The notes below the pieces were generated by a model, which saw only the letters and a list, made by a program, of their open reading frames with translations, searched no databases and was not told the origin of the DNA. Shown one piece after another: positions 10,105-20,309 of a stretch of DNA of 64,000 nucleotides (its first letter is position 1; each line of letters opens with the position of its first letter). The position numbers and the translations under genes were made by a program. The DNA lies in contig NZ_AQXF01000002.1 of NCBI RefSeq assembly GCF_000375545.1, positions 160,716 to 224,715 of the forward strand, read 5' to 3'. This stretch comes from Kordiimonas gwangyangensis DSM 19435 = JCM 12864 (lineage in GTDB: Bacteria; Pseudomonadota; Alphaproteobacteria; Sphingomonadales; Kordiimonadaceae).

Positions 10105-11108
10105 CAGGTTCCTGTCATGGGTAGGCACAGGAGCACAAGGCCCGCGAGCCAGATTGTTTCAGCGACCATCAATAATACAGGGCGCCAGCCCAAGGTGGCA
10201 ATACTGCGCAGGTTACTTTTGAGGCCGATGGCGGCAATTGCTGTCACAAGGCAGGTGCGAGAGATCTCTGTCAGGCCTGATTTAACTTCTGCGGGGATTG
10301 CGAACTGGCTGTTCAGGATGACAAAAATCACAAAGGCAACCAGGAAACCCGGCAGTAGTTTTGGTTTTGCCTGACCCGTGTCGCCCTTTTGTGATGCGCG
10401 GAACGCCAGAACAAACACAAGCACGACAGGCAGCAGCATGGCCACGCGCATAAGCTTGGTGAGCGCTGCCAGATCGCCAGCCTCGGTCGAGATGGAGTAG
10501 CCCGCACCAACAACTTGCGCCACGTCATGAATTGTGGCGCCGATGAAAATGCCCGCTTCGGCGTCGTTCATCGCCATAAGGCCAGATAGCATCGGGTAAA
10601 CAATCATCGCTAGGGTCGAGAGCGCAGTGACGCCGATAACCGCAAACACAGTATCGCGTTCCTGCTCATCAGACTTGGGCATGACCGCCGAGAGGGCAAG
10701 TGCGGCTGACGCGCCACAAATTGCTACCGCACCGCCCGTAAGGGCGCCAAAACGATGTTTAAGGCCAAAGAGCCGCGCGAGCACAATGCCGACAATAATA
10801 GTTGTGGCAATGCCAGCTGCCATCAGGAGAACTGTCGGCCAGCCGAGCGCCATGACATCAGAAAAAGCGATACGGAAGCCGAGGAGGGCAACGCCGATGC
10901 GGAGAATGGTGGTGCCAGTGAAGGCAATGCCAGGCTGGCACTTGGGATCCTCATAGAGGAAATGCAGCGCCATACCGAGCAGCAGCGCAAACAGCATCGC
11001 TGGCGCACCGTAGTGCTCGCCAAGGAAGTTGGCGGCAAGGCCAACAGTGAGGCAAATTACAAATCCGGGGAAAAGGGTGGTAACTCGTTCTTTAGTAGCG
11101 CTGACCAT
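10104..11108 (-). CDS. YeiH/UPF0324-family putative sulfate exporter
   Basis: Integral membrane protein of 334 residues with about ten hydrophobic helices. It shows family hallmarks such as GVALLGFRIAFSDV and the GGAVAICGASAALALSAVMP segment of the UPF0324 (YeiH, putative sulfate/sulfite exporter) family. The start at 11108 overlaps the stop of pgpA (TAATG), which makes it more likely than the longer frame from 11150. Transported substrate is not established for most members, so the exporter function is inferred from annotation tradition only. Confidence 0.87.
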   Translation of the reverse strand: MVSATKERVTTLFPGFVICLTVGLAANFLGEHYGAPAMLFALLLGMALHFLYEDPKCQPGIAFTGTTILRIGVALLGFRIAFSDVMALGWPTVLLMAAGIATTIIVGIVLARLFGLKHRFGALTGGAVAICGASAALALSAVMPKSDEQERDTVFAVIGVTALSTLAMIVYPMLSGLMAMNDAEAGIFIGATIHDVAQVVGAGYSISTEAGDLAALTKLMRVAMLLPVVLVFVLAFRASQKGDTGQAKPKLLPGFLVAFVIFVILNSQFAIPAEVKSGLTEISRTCLVTAIAAIGLKSNLRSIATLGWRPVLLMVAETIWLAGLVLLCLPMTGT

Positions 11109-11626
11109 TAAATAAAACCATCTAACAAACCCGTTGTTAGAAGAAGCCATATACTAATGGCCGACATAATGCCAGCCACGAGATCGTCCACCATCACACC
11201 GAAGCCGCCGCTGACGTGACGGTCGAGCCAGCTGATAGGCCATGGCTTAACGACATCAAACAGCCGGAACAGCAGGAATGCCAAAAGGTAGAGCATGAGT
11301 GACGGCTCAAAATAAAGGGCAGGGATGAGTGCCAGCCATTGGCCCGCAACCTCGTCGATGATAATCTCTGGCGCATCATGAATTCCGGTTTCACGCTCGA
11401 TCATGTTGATCGCGAAAATCGACAGAATGGTGATGGCGACTGCGGAAACAAGGAACCCCATCGTACCCAGCCCACCAAGGTGCATGGCGTATCCGAGAAC
11501 AAGACCAAAAGCCGAACCCCATGTACCGGGCGCGGGGCGGGCCATGCCGACGCCGGCGCCGGTAACCACCCAGAAACTGGGTGACTTACGACGTGCGGGC
11601 CATGTGCGAAGCGATACTTTGACCAT
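11108..11626 (-). CDS. pgpA: Phosphatidylglycerophosphatase A
   Basis: Membrane phosphatase (172 residues) that makes phosphatidylglycerol from phosphatidylglycerophosphate. PgpA landmarks are visible: APGTWGSAFGL near residue 30, IIIDEVAGQWLALI near 85-98, and VKPWPISWLD followed by GGFGVMVDDLVAG toward the C-terminus, with three or four membrane helices between. Start overlaps the ispDF stop as ATGA and its own stop overlaps the next start as TAATG, so the run is translationally coupled. Confidence 0.93.
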   Translation of the reverse strand: MVKVSLRTWPARRKSPSFWVVTGAGVGMARPAPGTWGSAFGLVLGYAMHLGGLGTMGFLVSAVAITILSIFAINMIERETGIHDAPEIIIDEVAGQWLALIPALYFEPSLMLYLLAFLLFRLFDVVKPWPISWLDRHVSGGFGVMVDDLVAGIMSAISIWLLLTTGLLDGFI

Positions 11627-12843
11627 CAGATGTCCTTGAAGGGGAGGCGCACTGTTGCCGTTGCTTGGGCAGCGATGCCTTCTTCCCGGCCGGTGAAACC
11701 AAGTCTCTCGGTTGTGGTTGCCTGAACGCTGACGCGCTCAATGCCGATGCCAAGTAGTTCAGCAATACGTGCCCGCATCGGTCCGTTATGTGGGCCGATC
11801 TTCGGTCTTTCACAAATCAGGCAGACGGAAACATGGGCAATGCTGCCACCTTTCGCGAGGACGCGGTCGCGTGCAAACGTGAGGAACACGTCACTTGGCG
11901 CGCCGCGCCACTGATTGTCGCTCGGTGGGAAATGCTGACCGATATCACCATCGACGATGGCGGCAAGAATGGCGTCTGTCAGCGCGTGCAGACCCACGTC
12001 TGCATCTGAATGGCCCTTGAGCCCTTTGTTAAATGGGATTTTCACACCGCATAGCCAGACATGGTCACGCCCATCTTCAAAGCGGTGAACGTCATACCCC
12101 ATGCCGGTGCGAACATCGGCCTGTGCCATCATCAGCATATGCTCCGCTTTCGTGAAATCTGCTGCAGTCGTCAGTTTGAAATTGTTTTCAGCACCGGGAA
12201 CGGTTGTGACCGAATGGCCTGCGGCTTCCATGACAGCTGCATCATCGGTCAGTTCCTGATCGTATACCTTCGCGTGTGCTGCCAGTAGTTCAGCAAAGGG
12301 GAAGCCCTGCGGCGTTTGCACGGCGACGAGTCCGCTGCGGTCAACGGTATGGGTAACTCTGTGGCCCTCAGTCTTTTTCAGGGTATCGACAACCGCCACG
12401 CCCGGCACCACTGCTTTATGCCCTTGTTCGAGAGCCGCCAGTACGGGTTCGAAAATGGCGGCGTCTGCGAAGGGGCGAGCGGCGTCATGCACCAGTACAA
12501 AATCGAGCTTCTCGGTTTCCAGCGCGCGCAAGCCAAGCATGACACTTTCCTGCCGACTTTTGCCACCATGAACCGGTTCGCGCTCAGCCAGACCCTGCGC
12601 GGCTTCGTTGAATAGTTCACGATCGTCAGGGTGAATAACACATTGGATTATTGCGCTGGGGCAGGCATCCCGAACAGCCTTCAGGGTATGGCCGAGCACA
12701 GGCCGTCCAGCCAATTTGCGGTACTGTTTGGGCAATCCACCGCCCGCGCGCACACCGCGGCCAGCGGCTACAATTAGCACTGCAATTTTGTGTTGGCTCG
12801 GTTGCGTAATCTGAGTCTGGCTTTTTGTCATGACTTCTGGCAT
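11626..12843 (-). CDS. ispDF: Bifunctional IspD/IspF enzyme of the MEP pathway
   Basis: A 405-residue fusion of 2-C-methyl-D-erythritol 4-phosphate cytidylyltransferase (IspD, about residues 18-245) and MECDP synthase (IspF, about 246-405), two steps of isoprenoid precursor synthesis. The IspD CTP loop AAGRGVRAGGGLPKQYRKL and VLVHDAARPF are present. The IspF part has GYDVHRF (Asp and His zinc ligands), KGHSDADVGLHALTDA and the closing GIAAQATATVRL. The IspDF fusion is common in alphaproteobacteria. ATG at 12843 or 12831 may be used. Divergent from dusB with about 50 bp between, so the promoters are close together. Confidence 0.95.
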   Translation of the reverse strand: MPEVMTKSQTQITQPSQHKIAVLIVAAGRGVRAGGGLPKQYRKLAGRPVLGHTLKAVRDACPSAIIQCVIHPDDRELFNEAAQGLAEREPVHGGKSRQESVMLGLRALETEKLDFVLVHDAARPFADAAIFEPVLAALEQGHKAVVPGVAVVDTLKKTEGHRVTHTVDRSGLVAVQTPQGFPFAELLAAHAKVYDQELTDDAAVMEAAGHSVTTVPGAENNFKLTTAADFTKAEHMLMMAQADVRTGMGYDVHRFEDGRDHVWLCGVKIPFNKGLKGHSDADVGLHALTDAILAAIVDGDIGQHFPPSDNQWRGAPSDVFLTFARDRVLAKGGSIAHVSVCLICERPKIGPHNGPMRARIAELLGIGIERVSVQATTTERLGFTGREEGIAAQATATVRLPFKDI

Positions 12844-12893
12844 AAGCTGTGCCCAATATTTAGGCAGTGACGCGTAAAACTAGGTAAAGATTG

Positions 12894-13880
12894 ATGGCTC
12901 TTAACATTGGACCGGTAGAAATCAAAGATCCAGTTATTCTCGCACCCATGTCGGGGGTGACGGATATGCCGTTTCGGCGCCTCGTAAAACAGTATGGCGC
13001 GGGCCTTGTCGTGTCTGAAATGATCGCGTCTGAGGCCATGATCCGCGCGACCCAAAGCAGCATGAAAATGTCGACCAACTGCGCTGAAGAATTTCCGATG
13101 TCGGTTCAGCTCGCCGGTTGCGAAGGCGAGAAGATGGCGCAGGCTGCCAAGCTCAATGAAGACCGTGGCGCCGCGATCATTGACATTAACATGGGCTGCC
13201 CGGTGAAAAAGGTTGTGAATGGCCATGCCGGTTCTGCGTTGATGCGGGATCTTGATCATGCGGGTGAGCTTATCCATGCAACCGTGAATGCCGTATCACT
13301 GCCAGTGACGCTCAAGATGCGTCTCGGTTGGGATGACGCCAGCTTCAACGCGCCGGAACTTGCCAAGATTGCTGAACAAGCTGGCATCAAGATGGTGGTG
13401 GTCCATGGCCGTACCCGCTGCCAGATGTACCGAGGTCATGCCAACTGGAAGAAGGTTGGCATTGTGAAGCAGGCGGTGAACATCCCTGTTATCGTCAACG
13501 GCGATATCAATACGTTTGAGGATGCGGATCAAGCGCTTGCTGATTCTGGGGCAGATGGCGTGATGATCGGTCGTGGTTGCTATGGCAAGCCCTGGCTTAT
13601 CAATCAGGTCATGACATATCTGCGCACAGGTGAGCGTATTGCAGACCCGGAGCTTGAAGATCAGATGAACACGGTTCTCGAGCACTATGAAGAGATGCTG
13701 CACCATTACGGCGTTGAAGGCGGTGTCCGCATCGCGCGCAAACACCTTGGCTGGTATACCAAGGGCTTGCACAGTTCCGCCGATTTCCGCAATGAGATCA
13801 ACCGTATGGACGATCCGGCGGATGTGAAAAAAGCCTTGAAGGAGTTTTATCTGCCGCTCTGTGAACAAATGGCAGCCTGA
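12894..13880 (+). CDS. dusB: tRNA-dihydrouridine synthase DusB (NifR3 family)
   Basis: FMN enzyme of 328 residues that reduces uridines in tRNA D-loops. The N-terminal [15 protein letters not shown], the catalytic cysteine in [11 protein letters not shown] (about residue 103) and the FMN-phosphate motifs [10 protein letters not shown] and NGDI...[17 protein letters not shown] are all present. The ATG at 12894 is used; the frame also contains a TTG one codon earlier. The gene stop overlaps the ntrB start (TGATG). A dusB-ntrB-ntrC order is the classic nifR3 operon of alphaproteobacteria. Confidence 0.96.
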   Translation: MALNIGPVEIKDPVILAPMSGVTDMPFRRLVKQYGAGLVVSEMIASEAMIRATQSSMKMSTNCAEEFPMSVQLAGCEGEKMAQAAKLNEDRGAAIIDINMGCPVKKVVNGHAGSALMRDLDHAGELIHATVNAVSLPVTLKMRLGWDDASFNAPELAKIAEQAGIKMVVVHGRTRCQMYRGHANWKKVGIVKQAVNIPVIVNGDINTFEDADQALADSGADGVMIGRGCYGKPWLINQVMTYLRTGERIADPELEDQMNTVLEHYEEMLHHYGVEGGVRIARKHLGWYTKGLHSSADFRNEINRMDDPADVKKALKEFYLPLCEQMAA

Positions 13881-14983
13881 TGGGCAAAACGGGGGGCAGT
13901 TCGGGGGAAGATGTCAGCGCTCAGGATGTATTGCACAGCCTGAGCCAGGCTATTTTTCTTATTGGTCCCGACAATTTGGTCGAAGATGTCTATGCGCAGG
14001 CAGAAACCATCTTCGAACGCAGCCGCGAGAGCCTTTGCGGCAGTCCGATTGCCCACCTTCGAGGCGTAGGCTATGCCGCCGACGGTCTCGTGACCCGGGC
14101 GCGCGAAGAAAATACCCCGCTCAATAGCTATGATGTTTCAGTGATGCCGCCGATCGGCGATATTGAACTGATGGACATGCATGCGCACCCCCACGGGGAG
14201 GGAGATTACATCATTCTCTCAGTGCAACCGCGCCGTATTACTGCTTTTCTTGAAAAGCGTGCAGAGATGGAAGCGGCGGCGCGGTCTGTCAGCGGTCTCG
14301 CGTCCATGCTCGCGCATGAGATCAAGAATCCACTGTCAGGGATTCGCGGGGCAGCACAGCTTATGGCGCGAGCGCAGGACAGCAAGAATGTGCGCTTGAC
14401 GGAGCTTATCGTTAAAGAAGTGGACCGCATCAAAGGATTGGTCGACGAGCTTGAAACCTTCAGTTCACCGCATGCCCATACCAATGAAGCTGTGAATATC
14501 CACGAAGTGCTGGATCATGTGCTCAGCGTCGCTGTGGCAGGCTTTGCCGCCAAGTGTTCATTCAGGCCAAGGTTCGACCCTTCTTTGCCGCCAGTATTCG
14601 GCAATTATGACAGGCTGGTACAGGTGTTCCTGAACCTGGTGAAAAATGCAGTCGAGGCGGCGGGTCCAACAGCAGACATTACCATTACAACGGCTTACAA
14701 GCACGGTATCTGGCTTACAAGCCGGTCGGGCGAGCGTATACGCTTACCTGTTGAGGTAACGGTGCAGGATAATGGTCCGGGCATCCCAACTCACCTGCGC
14801 GGTCACCTGTTTGATCCATTCGTGAGCGGTAAAGAGGGTGGTACCGGCCTCGGCCTCGCGCTTGTCGCGCGTTACGTGAGCGACATGGAGGGCACGGTTA
14901 CCTGTGATAATCACCCGCAAGGTGGAGCGCATTTCAAAGTGCAGCTTGCACTTGAAGAGGATATGAGACGTGACGAGAACTAA
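13880..14983 (+). CDS. ntrB: Nitrogen regulation sensor histidine kinase NtrB
   Basis: Cytoplasmic sensor kinase (367 residues) that phosphorylates NtrC under nitrogen limitation. An N-terminal PAS-like sensory part (about 18-125) is followed by the HisKA dimerisation helix with the phospho-accepting histidine in [13 protein letters not shown] (about residue 148) and a HATPase domain with N box [10 protein letters not shown]1 box DNGPGI and G2 box GTGLGLAL. No membrane helix is visible, as expected. The 3' end overlaps ntrC by 14 bp. Confidence 0.94.
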   Translation: MGKTGGSSGEDVSAQDVLHSLSQAIFLIGPDNLVEDVYAQAETIFERSRESLCGSPIAHLRGVGYAADGLVTRAREENTPLNSYDVSVMPPIGDIELMDMHAHPHGEGDYIILSVQPRRITAFLEKRAEMEAAARSVSGLASMLAHEIKNPLSGIRGAAQLMARAQDSKNVRLTELIVKEVDRIKGLVDELETFSSPHAHTNEAVNIHEVLDHVLSVAVAGFAAKCSFRPRFDPSLPPVFGNYDRLVQVFLNLVKNAVEAAGPTADITITTAYKHGIWLTSRSGERIRLPVEVTVQDNGPGIPTHLRGHLFDPFVSGKEGGTGLGLALVARYVSDMEGTVTCDNHPQGGAHFKVQLALEEDMRRDEN

Positions 14984-16424
14984 ACCCACTATCATCGTTG
15001 CAGACGATGACCTTGCTATTCGCGTGGTGGTTGGCGAAGCACTACGCCAGGAAGGCTGGATGGTGATTGAGGCAGATGACCTGCCTGAGTTGCACCGGCT
15101 TGTCGAGCGGGGGCAAGGTGATGTGGTGATATCTGACGTCATGATGCCGTCAGGTAGTGGCCTTGATGCTTTGCCGGGGCTTCTTGAGAAGCGCCCCGAC
15201 CTGCCTTTCGTCATCATGAGTGCGCAGAACACACTTTCAACAGCGATGGCTGCGACGAACAATGGTGCTTTCGATTATTTGCCAAAACCTTTTGATATTG
15301 ATGAGTTAATATCAATTGTTAAGAAGGCACTTAAAGAAAAATCAACACTCGTCGGTGGCGATTATGAGCGCGATGAGAATATCCTTATCGGCCGCTCGCC
15401 AGCGATGCAGGAGATTTACCGCACGATGGCTCGGGTGGTGAAAACCGACCTGACGGTCATGGTCACGGGGGAGAGCGGTACCGGTAAGGAGCTGGTCGCC
15501 CGCGCACTTCATGCACACGGGCCTCGCGCCAACAACCCCTTTGTGCCTGTCAACATGGCAGCCATTCCGCGTGAGTTGATTGAGAGTGAGCTTTTCGGTC
15601 ATGAACGAGGGGCTTTCACCGGTGCTGAAACGCGTACGCTTGGCCGATTTGGCCAAGCCAAGGGCGGTACATTGTTCCTGGATGAGATCGGCGATATGCC
15701 GCTTGAAGCGCAGACCCGGCTGCTGCGCGTGCTGCAGGAAGGTGAATATCGCACAGTTGGTGGTCAGAAGAGCATCAAGGCCGACGTGCGCATCATTGCA
15801 GCTACCAATAGAAGCCTTCAGGCGATGGTGCGGTCAGGGGATTTCAGGGAAGATTTGTTTTTCCGTTTGAACGTTGTCCCGATTTCGCTGCCCGCGCTGA
15901 GGGAGCGACCCGGCGACATCCCTGACCTCGCCGAGCATTTCCTTCGCAAAGCAGTGGACAAAGGCCTGCCGCAGAAGCGCTTGACCGATGGTGCCAAGAA
16001 AGCGCTGCAATCGTTCGATTGGCCGGGAAACGTGCGGGAGCTTGAGAATCTGCTCCAGCGAATTTGTGCGCTGTATCCCGGTAAAGAAATCTCGGGCTCC
16101 GTGATCAAGGCCGAGTTTGACCGCTCCACGTCCGAGATGGCGGGTGGGCCCATGAGCATCATGGCAGATGTGAGTGGCGGTAATTTGGGGCAGACCATCA
16201 GGCTGCACCTTGATCAGTACTTCGATTACCATGAGGATGGATTGCCGCCCGCAGGCCTATATCAGCGCATTCTGCGTGAAGTAGAGCGCCCGCTCATTCA
16301 AAAAGTACTTCAGGTAACGAACGGGAATCAGGTGAAAGCCGCGGAGCTTCTCGGTTTGAACCGTAACACCTTGCGCAAGAAAATCCGTGAACTCGACATT
16401 TCCGTGCATGCTCGTACGCCCTAA
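14970..16424 (+). CDS. ntrC: Nitrogen regulation response regulator NtrC
   Basis: Sigma-54-dependent activator of 484 residues. Receiver domain at 1-120 with the phospho-acceptor aspartate in [14 protein letters not shown]+ domain at about 140-375 with Walker A GESGTGKE, the sigma-54 contact loop GAFTGA and Walker [14 protein letters not shown]-terminal Fis-type helix-turn-helix ([20 protein letters not shown]). It activates nitrogen assimilation genes. Translation most likely begins at a GTG at 14970, inside the ntrB end, so the two are coupled. Confidence 0.95.
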   Translation: MTRTKPTIIVADDDLAIRVVVGEALRQEGWMVIEADDLPELHRLVERGQGDVVISDVMMPSGSGLDALPGLLEKRPDLPFVIMSAQNTLSTAMAATNNGAFDYLPKPFDIDELISIVKKALKEKSTLVGGDYERDENILIGRSPAMQEIYRTMARVVKTDLTVMVTGESGTGKELVARALHAHGPRANNPFVPVNMAAIPRELIESELFGHERGAFTGAETRTLGRFGQAKGGTLFLDEIGDMPLEAQTRLLRVLQEGEYRTVGGQKSIKADVRIIAATNRSLQAMVRSGDFREDLFFRLNVVPISLPALRERPGDIPDLAEHFLRKAVDKGLPQKRLTDGAKKALQSFDWPGNVRELENLLQRICALYPGKEISGSVIKAEFDRSTSEMAGGPMSIMADVSGGNLGQTIRLHLDQYFDYHEDGLPPAGLYQRILREVERPLIQKVLQVTNGNQVKAAELLGLNRNTLRKKIRELDISVHARTP

Positions 16425-16495
16425 ACTTTGCCACAATTGCATTTCAGTGTGTGATATATCTGGAACAATAGTGGCAAATATGCATCATAGGCCGA

Positions 16496-18859
16496 ATGTC
16501 GAATAACACGTCGCCAGAATCGCCTGATATTTCGAGCGGGGCACCCAAGCTGCCCGGCCGCCGTTGGGCCAAATTTATGCTGTGGGCTCGGCGACTTAAG
16601 CTCGCTGGTCGGATAGAGATCCTGCTATCAGTTCTCGCTGTTATTTCAGCGATCACCACTTATATCGTTATGTCACGCAAGTCGGGGCCGTTTGAACTGG
16701 CATCGGGGCGCACCATGCGCGTGCTGCTGGCCATCAATCTCGCGCTACTCCTTGCGCTTGGGGTATCCATTGGTCGTTGGTTTGTACGTATCTGGCTGTC
16801 TCGCAAGGGCATGGCTGCAGGTTCTCGTCTGCAAACCAAGGTGACCAGCTTCTTTATCGCGATTGCCATCGTGCCACCGATTATCATGACGGTTTTCTCG
16901 GCCCTGTTCCTTGAGTTTGGCATCCAGTCATGGTTCAGCGACAAGGTGCGGTCTGCGCTCAATAACTCACTTGAAGTTGCCGAAACCTACATGATCGAGC
17001 ACCGAGCGACGATCGAGAAGGATATGCAGGCCATCGCGCTTGCCTTCAACAGGCTGACACCGCTTCAGCAGACAGATAATATGACCCTCCAGCAAGTTGC
17101 CTACAGCGCGCTGAACACGCGTCTTTTGTCTGAAGTTTTGCTTATTGAAATGCAGGACCTCGATACGGAAGGTGCGGTTGTAGCCCGTGCAAACCAAGGG
17201 TTGGAACTCACCACTTCGCGCTTGCAGAAAAGCATGCTTGATAGGGTTCGGCAGGACGGCACTTTTGTCGCCTCCAACACCGCGGACAACACCGTTGTTG
17301 GAATGACCAAGCTGAATGGCTTCCTGCGTCCGACCTATCTTTATATCGCGCGAGACCTCGACCCTCAGGTTCTTGGCTACCTGCAAGCAACACGCTCGGC
17401 AGTGGCGGATTACGAGAGCCTGGAAGGCCAGCGCAGCAATATTCAGCTGCAGTTCAATGTGGTCTTTATCATTGTGGCTCTCCTCATCCTGCTAGCGGCA
17501 ATCTGGATTGGCCTTTGGTTCTCGGCCAAACTTGTGACGCCGCTCTCCAATCTGGTGGACGCTGCGGAACGCGTGGGGCAGGGCGATCTTGGTGCTCGTG
17601 TCCCAAGCCCGCCAACAAGTGATGAAGTAGGTATGCTTAGCCGCGCCTTTAACCGCATGACCGACCAGATCGCGCGCCATCAGGACGCGTTGATTGAAGC
17701 AAACCAGGAACTGGATGAACGCCGGCGCTTTCTTGAGGAGGTGCTGGAGGGTGTATCAGCTGGCGTCATTGGGCTGCAGCAGGACGGTACGGTGTTTCTA
17801 CCTAACCGCTCTGCCGCTAACTTGCTGGGCGTGGCCTACGAGGACCTTATTGGTAAGCGCTTGCACGAAATTATCCCGGAATTTAGCGAGTTGCTCCGCC
17901 AGGGTGAAGAAAGTGCCGCCGGTGAAGTGAAGGGCCAAGTGCTGATTGACGTGAAGGGCGAGACCCGGACCCTTCTGGTGCGTGTCTTTGTGGAACGTGG
18001 GCACGCCGACACAGATACAATCGGCGGCTATGTGATTACCTTTGATGATTTGACGGAACAGCTGGCTGACCAGCGGACAGCCGCGTGGGCGGACGTTGCG
18101 CGACGCATTGCGCATGAGATCAAAAACCCACTGACCCCGATCCAGCTCTCTGCCGAGCGACTGAAGCGGAAATACCTCAAGGAAATCGCTAGCGACACCA
18201 AGGTCTTCAGTCAGTGTACGGATACCATCATCCGGCAGGTGGGTGACCTGCGGCGCATGGTCGATGAGTTTTCATCTTTTGCCCGTATGCCAGCCCCGAT
18301 TTTGAAGGAAGCCGACATTGCCGATGTGCTAAAGCAAGCTGTGTTCCTTCAGGACGTGGCAGCAAGCCGCATTCAATTCACGACCCGCATGCCAGACTTG
18401 GTACAGCCGCTCAAGTGCGATGGGCGACTGGTTGGGCAAGCGTTGACAAATATTCTGAAGAACGCTGTTGAATCAGTTACCGCTCGTATTGAGCGGGATA
18501 TGGAAAGTGGCGCAGATACGGTAGAGCCTGGCCTTATCAAGGTAGATCTTATTCAGGACAGTGACCGCACCGAAATCCGAGTTGATGATAACGGTCTTGG
18601 TCTTCCGCAAGACCAGAAGGACCGCCTGATGGAACCCTATGTGACCACTCGGGCAAAAGGAACCGGTCTCGGTCTCGCGATCGTACGCCGGATTATGGAA
18701 GAACACGGAGGAATTGCCAGAATTGCAGACCGTGCGCCGCTTGGTGCCCGGGCTGTACTGGTGTTCTCGCACTCCGCGCTAGAGAAGCGTGCCTTGAAGG
18801 CCGACGACGCGGCAGTTGATGAGAAAAACAATAGAAGCGGCCCGGCGGCCGCCGAGTAA
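16496..18859 (+). CDS. ntrY: Membrane sensor histidine kinase NtrY
   Basis: A 787-residue transmembrane kinase partnered with NtrX. Three or four membrane helices lie in the first 130 residues, a periplasmic sensor segment follows to about 320, then another membrane helix (VVFIIVALLILLAAIWIGL), a HAMP linker (VTPLSNLVDAAERVGQGDL), a PAS domain (about 410-515), HisKA with [14 protein letters not shown] and a HATPase with DDNGLGLP and GTGLGLAIV. NtrYX in alphaproteobacteria responds to nitrogen and redox state. There is a 71-bp gap from ntrC, so the pair may have its own promoter. Confidence 0.94.
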   Translation: MSNNTSPESPDISSGAPKLPGRRWAKFMLWARRLKLAGRIEILLSVLAVISAITTYIVMSRKSGPFELASGRTMRVLLAINLALLLALGVSIGRWFVRIWLSRKGMAAGSRLQTKVTSFFIAIAIVPPIIMTVFSALFLEFGIQSWFSDKVRSALNNSLEVAETYMIEHRATIEKDMQAIALAFNRLTPLQQTDNMTLQQVAYSALNTRLLSEVLLIEMQDLDTEGAVVARANQGLELTTSRLQKSMLDRVRQDGTFVASNTADNTVVGMTKLNGFLRPTYLYIARDLDPQVLGYLQATRSAVADYESLEGQRSNIQLQFNVVFIIVALLILLAAIWIGLWFSAKLVTPLSNLVDAAERVGQGDLGARVPSPPTSDEVGMLSRAFNRMTDQIARHQDALIEANQELDERRRFLEEVLEGVSAGVIGLQQDGTVFLPNRSAANLLGVAYEDLIGKRLHEIIPEFSELLRQGEESAAGEVKGQVLIDVKGETRTLLVRVFVERGHADTDTIGGYVITFDDLTEQLADQRTAAWADVARRIAHEIKNPLTPIQLSAERLKRKYLKEIASDTKVFSQCTDTIIRQVGDLRRMVDEFSSFARMPAPILKEADIADVLKQAVFLQDVAASRIQFTTRMPDLVQPLKCDGRLVGQALTNILKNAVESVTARIERDMESGADTVEPGLIKVDLIQDSDRTEIRVDDNGLGLPQDQKDRLMEPYVTTRAKGTGLGLAIVRRIMEEHGGIARIADRAPLGARAVLVFSHSALEKRALKADDAAVDEKNNRSGPAAAE

Positions 18860-18880
18860 ATACTAGGGAGTTTGCCACTT

Positions 18881-20272
18881 ATGGCACTTGATATTCTCAT
18901 TATTGATGACGAGGAAGACATTCGTGAGCTGGTATCCGGCATCCTGGAGGATGAGGGATATGCAACGCGCACGGCACATGACAGTGACAGTGGCCTCGCG
19001 GAAATTGAAGCGCGTTTGCCGTCACTTATGGTGCTCGATATCTGGCTGCAGGGCAGTAAACTTGATGGCCTTGAAATTCTTGAGCTGGTTAAATCCCGTC
19101 ACCGCGATCTTCCGGTGGTGGTTATCAGTGGCCACGGCAATATTGAAACGGCAGTCGCTGCCATCAAGAAGGGTGCGTACGACTTCATTGAAAAGCCTTT
19201 TGAGGCGGAACATCTGCTTTTGACCATTCAGCGTGCGACCGAGGCAGACCGCTTGCGCCGCGAGAATGAGGAGCTAAAGAAGCGCTCAGCATTCTCGGTT
19301 GATATCACGGGCAAAAGCCACGCGATCAATACTGTGCGGCAGAATATTGAAAAAGTTGCCTCGACCAATAGCCGCGTACTGATTCATGGGGCGTCCGGTT
19401 CCGGCAAGGAGGTCGCAGCACGGCAGATTCACGCACGGTCCCACCGGGCCGGGGGCGCCTTTGTTGTCGTGAGCGCGGCATCGATGGAGCCGCACCGCAT
19501 GGAGCAGGAGCTCTTTGGGGTCGAACAAAACGGCGGCGTGGTAAAAACCGGCCTCTTTGAGCGTGCACACGGTGGCACACTGTTTATTGACGAAGTGGGC
19601 GATATGCCATTGCCGACGCAGGCGAAGATTCTGCGGGTGCTGACGGATCAGGCGTTTGAGCGTGTGGGTGGTAATACGGGTGTAAAGGTCGATGTCCGCG
19701 TTATCTCGGCGACCAGTAAGGATCTCGCGAACGAAATTCGTGAGGGCCGCTTCCGGGAGGATCTTTATCACCGTTTGAATGTGGTGCCGCTTAAGATGGC
19801 GTCGCTCGCTGAGCGTCGCGAAGATATCCCAATGCTGGCGCAGAACTTCCTCGATGCACTCGCTGAAGCCACCGGGCGGCCCAAGGTACGGCTCGCGGAT
19901 GATGCAATCGCAGCCCTTCAGTCATACGACTGGCCCGGCAACGTGCGCCAGCTCAAGAACATCATGGAACGTTTGGTGATCATGGGTTCGGACGAGTTCG
20001 ATGGTGAAATAGGGGCCGAGCAACTGCCGCAAGAGATACGGTCTGGCTCAAGCGACTTGTTGCACTCGGGTGGCAATAGCGCCATTATGACGACACCGCT
20101 GCGGGAGGCGCGCGAAGCATTTGAGCGAGAATATCTGAAAGTGCAGATCAACCGGTTCAGCGGAAACATCTCCAGAACCGCGGCCTTCATTGGCATGGAA
20201 CGTTCTGCGCTGCATAGAAAGCTCAAATCGCTTGGCCTCACAGGTAGCGCGAAGGGCGACGAGATAGAGTGA
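18881..20272 (+). CDS. ntrX: Response regulator NtrX
   Basis: NtrC-family regulator of 463 residues. Receiver (1-120) with the acceptor aspartate in LMVLDIWLQGS; AAA+ domain with Walker A-like HGASGSGKE and GGTLFIDEVGDM; Fis-type HTH at the end (ISRTAAFIGMERSALHRKLKSL). The sigma-54 loop GAFTGA is absent: the region reads FGVEQNGGVVKTGLFERAHG. NtrX proteins of this class commonly lack it and are thought to work with other sigma factors. The ATG at 18881 is chosen over a TTG at 18872 because AGGGAG lies 10 bases before it. Confidence 0.94.
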   Translation: MALDILIIDDEEDIRELVSGILEDEGYATRTAHDSDSGLAEIEARLPSLMVLDIWLQGSKLDGLEILELVKSRHRDLPVVVISGHGNIETAVAAIKKGAYDFIEKPFEAEHLLLTIQRATEADRLRRENEELKKRSAFSVDITGKSHAINTVRQNIEKVASTNSRVLIHGASGSGKEVAARQIHARSHRAGGAFVVVSAASMEPHRMEQELFGVEQNGGVVKTGLFERAHGGTLFIDEVGDMPLPTQAKILRVLTDQAFERVGGNTGVKVDVRVISATSKDLANEIREGRFREDLYHRLNVVPLKMASLAERREDIPMLAQNFLDALAEATGRPKVRLADDAIAALQSYDWPGNVRQLKNIMERLVIMGSDEFDGEIGAEQLPQEIRSGSSDLLHSGGNSAIMTTPLREAREAFEREYLKVQINRFSGNISRTAAFIGMERSALHRKLKSLGLTGSAKGDEIE

Positions 20273-20309
20273 TATTTAATCCTCTACTTCAGAAAAGTGG
20301 TATAACTAT

